DNA from: Cymodocea nodosa
Lineage: Eukaryota; Streptophyta; Magnoliopsida; Alismatales; Cymodoceaceae
DNA: 64,000 bases
Reading direction: 5' to 3'
Assembly: GCA_036874045.1 (NCBI GenBank)
Contig: CM072345.1
Coordinates: forward strand, 3,931,501 to 3,995,500
Shown here: one piece after another, positions 57,954-64,000 of the stretch
How the letters are laid out: every line of letters begins with the position of its first letter
Position numbering within the stretch: the stretch's first letter is position 1
Made by a program: the position numbers and the translations under genes
Notes under the pieces: generated by a model
Told to the model about the DNA's origin: nothing
The model's input: only the letters and a program-made list of their open reading frames with translations
Database searches by the model: none

Positions 57954-59561
57954 TGTTGAGTATTTTTGTTTTGATGATGTGTGTTGAATGAAAATAATCA
58001 TATTTGCTCAATTACTATTGCTTATGAAAAGAAATTAAAATCATCAATTAATACAGAAAAAGCTTACTGATATAAATACTTGTCTGTATTGGATCTAAAG
58101 TTATTATCTAGTCGTTTCGTTGCATTAATTTCTCATTTAGCTAAACGTTAAGTTAACGTGTGTTTTTATTGAAAAGCATGATATGTTTTAATGTTATATC
58201 TTCTGTATCATGAACAGTGCACGTTTAGACAACTTGTTAAGTTAGAGTTTTGTTTGTGTAGAGGTCACGTGAGAACTTGTTAAGTTAGAGGCTTAAAGGT
58301 TAAAATAGGTCACGCGATAACTCGTTAAGTTAGTGAGTAAAAGAAGAGACGAACTCGTTAAGTTAGTGTTATACACGTGGTGAAATTATAAGTTACGAAT
58401 GTTCTATTGTATCACGTGAGGTGCACATGTTTAACTCGTTAAGTTAACATAACTAAAGGCGTTGAGTTGCTATATTGAACACTAAGGCAACGCGTTAGGT
58501 TAGCGTTATAAACTTAAGTTGTTATTTTTGCACGTGGTAAAATTCTTATTATAAAAATATTTGTTTATTACTGGTTCATTGAGATATCATAACACAACGG
58601 AAATGGTTCGTTGAGTTATCATAACACAACGAAGATGGTTCGTTGAGATAGCATAACACCACAAACTTAGTTCGTTGAGTTAGCTACAGTACTTGTCACG
58701 TGAAATGGCACATGAGGAACTCGTTAAGTTAGAAACGTTAAGTTATATATATACTTGTGTTACTCGTTTAGTTGACATTAAAGTAATGACTTCTTATTAC
58801 ACTGATGAAAAATTTTTGGACGAGAAAGTTTATTTTTAGAAAATTTTTCAAAGATTCAGGACTGATGATTAAAGAAAATTTGAAATATAATCGTGGGTTA
58901 GAATGTGTGTGTTTCGATGAAGGAAAAAGAAAAGACGTGGAGAAGTGGAAAACTAGTAGTGGTTAAACGTGAAGGATATGCATGAAATGAAAATACAGTA
59001 TAAAAGGCATAGAATTCTCGTTGATCAATTTATCCTTGCACACAAAAAGAAAAATCTTTTCAAGGATGAAACCATCCCTGCACACCAAAAGAAAAATCTT
59101 TTTCAGGGATCAAAAACACCTTCTCGGGAAAAATCTCTCAAGTGGAAGAAAGTTCAGTGAAGCATAAAAGGTAAGATTTTCGTCACTAAAGATTTGAAGT
59201 ATCAGAAGAAAGCAAATTCGGTGAAGCATGAAAAGACAAGGTATTTGTCACTGAAGAATTGCTGAAGACGAAAAAGAAGAAGAAGAATGATCTCAAATAG
59301 GGAGAAAAGTTTTAAATTCCACAAATTAGTTTTCTCTATTTGTAGTTATGAAATTGTTTAGATGATACATGATATCGAAATATAATTGCATCTACAATTT
59401 CTGAGGAGAATTGAATTGTATATTGTAATTGAAACCTTGAATACAAATGATTTTATGAAAACAATATCTCAACTTGTTTTTGAGTTTTAAAGTTTCAATT
59501 ATATTTCAGAAAATATTAAAAATACACAATTCACCCCCCTCTTGTGTAGCCATACAATCCT
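57954..59561 (+). repeat. 3' LTR of A3 (about 1608 bp)
   Basis: Same content as the 5' LTR. Its right terminus is less well kept than in A2, so the end is given to within a few bases. Confidence 0.85.
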
Positions 59562-59789
59562 TTCATATTATGTGAATGGTATAATCCCTTTGGTAAGCCA
59601 TAAGGTCCAAACACACATTACTTCCTTTCTTACACCTAAAATTCCTCCTCGAATTCTTCTTATCTTTGTTGAGCAGACAATCAGTTTGAAAGTGACCCGA
59701 TCTGTTGCACTTGTAGCATATGATTTTGTCTTTCGTGAATGACTTCTTCTCCATATCTCTAGATGTCTTTGCTGACCTAAAGTTCCTAT
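59562..59789 (-). pseudogene. B-side gag zinc-knuckle fragment
   Basis: The minus-strand frame 59563-59754 reads MEKKSFTKDKIICYKCNRSG, then HFQTDCLLNKDKK: a CX2CX4HX4C zinc knuckle of a copia gag with basic flanks. It lies between A3 and E2 in the same orientation as B, so I assign it to B. That assignment is inference. Confidence 0.6.
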
Positions 59790-60851
59790 GTTTCTAAATA
59801 TTGACCATCAGAAGCTAAAACTCCTAATTGAACATTTTCATATTCAATATTAAACTCTTTTTGATCTCCTTCTACATCTATGCTTTCACTTACTTCTAAA
59901 GTTTTAGAATCTAGTTGCCTATTTAATTCTTCTTGAATCACATCATCTAGCATATCTCCTTCATTCTCTAAAAAGTCTATAGTATGTAAGAACATTTCTA
60001 AGTCCTCAAACTTTTCTAGTTTTAAAATGTTTAATTGAGTATCCTCATTACCATGTGCTAACTTCATCATTCCAGTTTTACAATTTATAACAGCCTTTGA
60101 TGTTGTTAAGAATGGCATTCCCAAAATTAAAGATGTATCATGATTCCGATGCTTAATTGTTGGGAGTCCAAAATCACAATGTCAATGGGATATATGAAGT
60201 TTTTGATTTTAATTAGGACATCCTCTATTTTTCCTCTACGATATCTTATACTTCTATCAACTAATTGAATGACAGTCCTAGTAGGGATTAAGCCTTCTAA
60301 CCCTAAGGATGCAAATATATCACTTGGCATAACATTTATACCTGCACCTAGGTCTATTAAGGTTCTTTCCAAAATGGTATTTCCTATGGTGCATGATATA
60401 ACAGGGATTCCTATATCAAATAACCTTTTAGGAATTTGTGGCAGAAATAGGAAACTACTTTGCTCAGCTAAAAAGACTTTCCTTAAAACTTTTTGCTCTC
60501 TTTTCTTAGTACACCAATCCTTACGAAATTTAGCACAATATGGCATTTTCTAAAATAAGTCTAACAAAGGAATGTTAACTTGTACTTTTTCAAAAATTTC
60601 TCTAATTTTTTCTTTTTTTCAGGAAATGTTTGTTGTAATCTTTTAGGATAGGATGCTAATGATTATGATTTACAAGATTCTTTGTCTTTCATTTCATTCG
60701 TTTGATCATTTTTAGTCTCATTTTCAGATTCAGATTTTTCTTCATTGATTTCTAAGTTTTTAGATATTACATTTTCATTATCATTTTCAATTTTGTTCTT
60801 ATCCACCTTCACATTAAAAGGACCTCTAGATTTTGATAATGCAAAAATCAA
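59790..60851 (-). mobile_element. Athila-like fossil E2, protease part
   Basis: It continues E2 upstream of RT, beyond the insertions. It has the protease (frame 60127-60546 with LIDLGAGINVMPSDIFASLG; 59786-60124 with FLTTSKAVINCKTGMMKLAH) and the Asn/Lys/Glu-rich linker (60663-60851). It matches 12620-13640 of E1. Element D begins at its right end. Confidence 0.78.
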
Positions 60852-62178
60852 TGTGAGAATTTAAATTGTATTTCTCAGGCTTAACAGTCAGCAAGAAAGT
60901 AGAAGTTGATAAAAACAGTTCAAAGTATGCTGTAAGTGATAAAAAGGATTTTCGGAAGGTTACCAAGCTTAACTATCTGAAAAAGAAATATTTTCGGTGA
61001 GTTAACAGTCTAAGTATCCGAAAGGCAATATAAAGCAGTAGCAATACTATCGGACAGTTAGAAGAATTAAGTATCTGATAGTTAGAAGACTTTCGAAAAG
61101 TTAGGAAGATGGATGTATGAAGAATCGGAAGGTTACTGCAACTAACTATTTGAAATCTTGAAGAGTTTCGGTGAGTTACATGTATAATCATCTAAAACTT
61201 AAGTCATTGAATTTCCCACATGTAGAAATCCAAATAGAAGCTTAAAAGAAGAATCGGAAAGTTATTGGAGCTAACTATCCAAAATCTTGAAGAGTTTTGG
61301 TGAGTTACAGGTTTAACCATCCAGAACTTAAGTTAGTCTATTATGCACGTGCTAAATTCGATAAAGTAGTCAGAAACTTAACAAAGGATTTCGAAGGGTT
61401 ACTGTAGCTAACTATCCGACAGTTAAATAACAGTTCGGTAAGTTACAATTGCAAGTATTCGATTGAGTGACAGCTCTCATTGTACGATCTGAAATCCTAC
61501 ATGGTAGTAAGACTTAAGTGATTTTTTGGTGAGTTACAATCATCCTTCGGAGAGTTACACAGTTAACTATCTGAAAGTTTGAGAAAATCGGAAGGATATC
61601 TTGAAATATCTTCCTAAATGGTAACTTACCATATTTGGGACTAAAATCTTACCAAGTACAGTAGAATACATCCGTTGGAAGAAAAATATGATCATTACAC
61701 ATGTTCAGTATATATACAAGCAACAGACAACATAATCAGATAGCTTTTTGCTCATACATATATTTATACCAAGCTCAACAGAAGAAAGCCTTAAAGATCA
61801 TATCATCTTCAGCATTTACAAACTCAATTTTAGAAGCTCATCACGCACTCAACTCTGATACTTTCAAGCTAGTGTTTACTGAAATACACGGATCAAAACT
61901 TTAGAGAAAGATTGGTTGGAGCTACGACCTGAAAGCTCATTCAGTTGGTTGGTTCTTGCTTAAACCTTAAAGCAAGTGATTGTAAGTTTGTGAAAGTTTA
62001 GTAAAGCCCAAGTGTACCTTGGGGGTGGACTAGCCGTTAGTGGTGAACCACCTAAAATTTCTGTGTATTATTGTTATTGTGTGCTTGCTAACTCTCTATA
62101 TCAATCAGCCATTAAATAACAAAAAATAATAGATTATTACCATTCACCCCCCCTCTAGTAAGCCATAAGGTCCTAACA
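60852..62178 (+). repeat. 5' LTR of D
   Basis: Inferred start TGTGAGAATTT at 60852; end CATAAGGTCCTAACA at 62178. U3 is full of half-sites of the TTCGG-AGTTA type (ttcggtgagtta near 60993; cggaaggttac near 61128; ttcggtaagttac near 61434). A TATATATA box lies at about 61709. The start is the less certain end because the second LTR is outside the window. Confidence 0.65.
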
Positions 62179-62180
62179 AT

Positions 62181-62191
62181 TGGTATCAGAG
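62181..62191 (+). other. Primer-binding site of D
   Basis: TGGTATCAGAG two bases after the LTR end. Confidence 0.88.
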
Positions 62192-62231
62192 TAAGGTTGA
62201 TCTCGTTAATAGATTTAACCATCTGAGATCA

Positions 62232-63754
62232 TGGCTTTCCACACTATAGAGGGTCAGAATATCCATCGACCTTTCCTCTTTGATAGTAGCAATTATAACT
62301 ACTGGAAAAATAAGATGGAGTGCTTTCTCAAGAGTACAGATGTGAAACTTTGGAGAATGGTTGTACATGGTACACCAATTCCAATCAATCATGAAAGTGA
62401 CTAGACTGAGGAGGATGAAAGAATCATCTAGATGGATGCTCATGGGCTTAATTCCATTTACTGTGCACTAACTAGTGAATAGTATAATAAAATATCAGCT
62501 TGTAAATTCTCTCATGAAGCTTGGAAGATCCTTCAAACTACATATGAAGGAACCAGCCAAGTTAAAGATATTAAAATCAGCATTTTATTAAGAAAATATG
62601 AATTATTCAAAATGCTTGAAAAAGAAAGTATTACTGAAATGTTTTCTAGATTCACAAAAATTGTGAATGAACTAAGAGGCCTTGGAAGGAGCTTTTCTAA
62701 TCGTGAATAGGTACAGAAGATCTTAAGAAGCTTGATAATCAAATGAAAGCAGAAGTCTACTTCCATACAAGATTCAAAGGATCTGAACAACTATTGAGTT
62801 GAAGATCTGTTGGGAAATCTTCTAGCCCATGAAGTTCAGATGAAGGAATGGAAAGAAGAAGAAGGAGTCACTGAAAGAAAGGCTGAGAAAAAGAAAGAAC
62901 TAGCCTTTCCCTCAACAGAAGATCAATCAAGCTCAAATGAGGATGAAGTATTACTGCTAGCTAGAAACTTTAGAAAAATGATGAGACAAGGAGGCAAAGC
63001 CAGCTCCTCAAGATCAAAAGTCCTTACATGCTACAAGTGCAAAAAGTTGGGACACATTCAACTGTATTGTCCTTTCCAATGGGAGGAGGACAAACAAAAA
63101 TGGAAGAAGAAGAATAAAAAGAAGATGGCTTTGAAAGCCACATGGGATGACAGTAGTTCATCCAGTAGCTCATCAAACTCAGATGAAGAGGCATCTACAA
63201 ACATGTGCTTTGTTGCACAAGAGGTATGCTCTACATCTCCTTATTGCTTAGAAAAAGAAAATGATGATGTAGATATAGATAGTCTTCTCTATATAGTAAA
63301 TAACTTATATGTAAAATTTAAGAAGTATAAGAAAGAATTAAAGAGTTTAAACTCCTATCTAGAAGATGTCTTTGCTGAATTAGAAAAAGCCCTAGTTGAT
63401 AATAGGGAATTAAAAATTAAAATGGATAGCTATAGTTGTAAAAATTTTGATCTGAAAGAAGAAAATAAGAATCTGTTATCTGAAGTTACTGATTTAAAGA
63501 AAATTGTATGTAAATTTACTAAAGGTGAAAATAGTTTAAACAAAATCATAGGATCCCAAAGAATAGGAAGAAGTAAATTTGGCCTAGGGTATGCTGTACC
63601 ACAGGAAACTCCCTACTATGGTGGAAAAATTAGATCTTACAGAGATGGCACAACTGTTTTTGTCATTAAGAGGAGATCTACTTCTATATGGCTACCAAAA
63701 GACAACAGGTTCAATATACAAAGGACTAACACTGATGGACCCAAGAAAATATGA
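62232..63754 (+). pseudogene. D gag
   Basis: Begins MAFHTIEGQNIHRPFLFDSS (62232) with the DUF4219/UBN2 gag pattern (NYNYWKNKMECFLKS). The intact frame 62810-63754 carries the zinc knuckle CYKCKKLGHIQLYC (about 63030), a basic stretch (KQKWKKKNKKKMALKATWDD), a Ser-rich stretch, a coiled coil (about 63300-63540), and the FGLGYAVPQETPYYGGKI motif that corresponds to FGLGFDYPES in family A. Broken in its first third. Confidence 0.78.
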
Positions 63755-63794
63755 GTACCAAAAGTCTTAATTTCAACATGATTTGTAGGATTGC

Positions 63795-64000
63795 ATGGAC
63801 AAGAAAGCTCAAACGTCCAAGTGGATTATTGACAGTGGATGCTCAAAGCATATGATAGGTAAGAAAAGATTTATGAAATCTGTTAAATCAATAAATTCAG
63901 GATCTGTTAAGTTTGGTAACAATGAAAAATGTAAAATTACTGCCATAGGAAATGTTGCATCTAAAAATGGAAAAATAGAAAATTTCTTACATGTAAATGG
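63795..64000 (+). CDS. D protease start (continues past the window)
   Basis: Frame with KWIIDSGCSKHMIGKKRFM, the copia aspartic protease active site (DSG), followed by GSVKFGNNEKCKITAIGNV and the expected continuation into FLHVNG. It is cut by the window end, so nothing can be said about the rest. Confidence 0.8.
   Translation, partial: MDKKAQTSKWIIDSGCSKHMIGKKRFMKSVKSINSGSVKFGNNEKCKITAIGNVASKNGKIENFLHVN

Larger units (their letters stand above)
48413..59561 (+). mobile_element. Sirevirus-type Ty1/copia element A3, LTR to LTR
   Basis: About 11.1 kb with the same set and order of parts as A2: 5' LTR, primer site, gag, protease start, RT end with RNase H, spacer, ORF3, two polypurine tracts, 3' LTR. 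No integrase is seen. It is inserted in element B. By eye, the first 230 or so LTR bases differ at about 7 places (3%), so it is younger than A2. No clear target duplication is seen at its right end. It has only a few breaks; RNase H and much of ORF3 are long intact frames. Confidence 0.88.
60852..64000 (+). mobile_element. Sirevirus-like Ty1/copia element D (runs off the window)
   Basis: A plus-strand element: 5' LTR (about 60852-62178), primer site, gag (62232-63754) and protease start (63795-64000). Its LTR end CCTAACA, long gag with coiled coil, FGLGYAVPQET motif and gag-protease spacing are like the A family but clearly diverged, so it is a different family. The gag has about three visible breaks. 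It interrupts the protease side of E2. Confidence 0.75.

Noticed and set aside
59545-59570. Target-site duplication for A3
   Set aside because: The five bases before A3 (48408-48412) are not found at its right end, so I do not claim one.
59592-59606. A 15-base identity (taagccataaggtcc) with the end of the D LTR near 62159-62173
   Set aside because: It lies within the zinc-knuckle gag fragment, there is no primer site next to it, and a match of this length is expected by chance in 64 kb of AT-biased DNA.

Overview
The window looks like nuclear DNA of a flowering plant, probably a eudicot: it is AT-rich and made almost entirely of nested LTR retrotransposons, with plant-type tRNA primer sites (TGGTATCAGAGC) and one decayed F-box gene. 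I saw no rRNA, tRNA, CRISPR array, prokaryotic operon or clearly functional host gene. All retroelements are treated as fossils.

Layout. 1-689 is unassigned. 690-2570 is an old minus-strand Sirevirus fragment, and 2600-2645 carries a conserved Ty3/gypsy motif. 3070-4206 is a broken F-box gene (minus). 4207-13745 is an Athila-like Ty3/gypsy fossil (E1, minus). 13746-16484 is a minus-strand Sirevirus fragment (A0), facing a plus-strand relative A1 (16485-22075). 22076-26221 is a TNT1/Tork-like Ty1/copia element (C, minus), lying in the gag of another minus-strand Sirevirus (A0b, 26222-27701 and 38793-39334). A2 (27702-38787, plus) sits in the LTR of A0b with a clear 5-bp target duplication. 39335-46624 plus 59790-60851 is a second Athila-like fossil (E2, minus). 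It is split by Sirevirus B (46625-48412 and 59562-59789, minus), which is in turn split by A3 (48413-59561, plus). At 60852 a fourth Sirevirus-like element, D, begins and runs off the window.

The most notable observation joins two element superfamilies. The Ty1/copia A elements and the Ty3/gypsy E elements each carry, after pol, an extra gene (here ORF3) of about 2.24 kb. Its C-terminal half is recognisably the same protein in both: identical DLFEFQGL, closely similar FYSNL/FYANL and KLFYGD/KLYYGD, and a similar RAFSVKDLQKF-like tail. In both, a TATA-like box lies roughly 85-105 bp before ORF3, and upstream of it lie inverted copies of a short half-site, TTCGKWKAGTTA. The same half-site, often as a near-perfect 12-bp-arm palindrome, fills the LTRs of A, C, D and E, with weaker variants in B. 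My hypothesis is a shared regulatory module, ORF3 plus its DNA motif, moving between unrelated retrotransposons, by analogy with motif-array systems such as VANC of VANDAL DNA transposons. The sequence similarity is seen directly; the function is inference.

Other points: A-family LTRs carry five to seven exact G-boxes (CACGTG), four half-sites at an exact 32-bp period, and family-specific blocks that appear exchanged between lineages. Both E copies have the order pol, ORF3, LTR, gag, and in E1 an F-box gene follows gag where pol would be expected.
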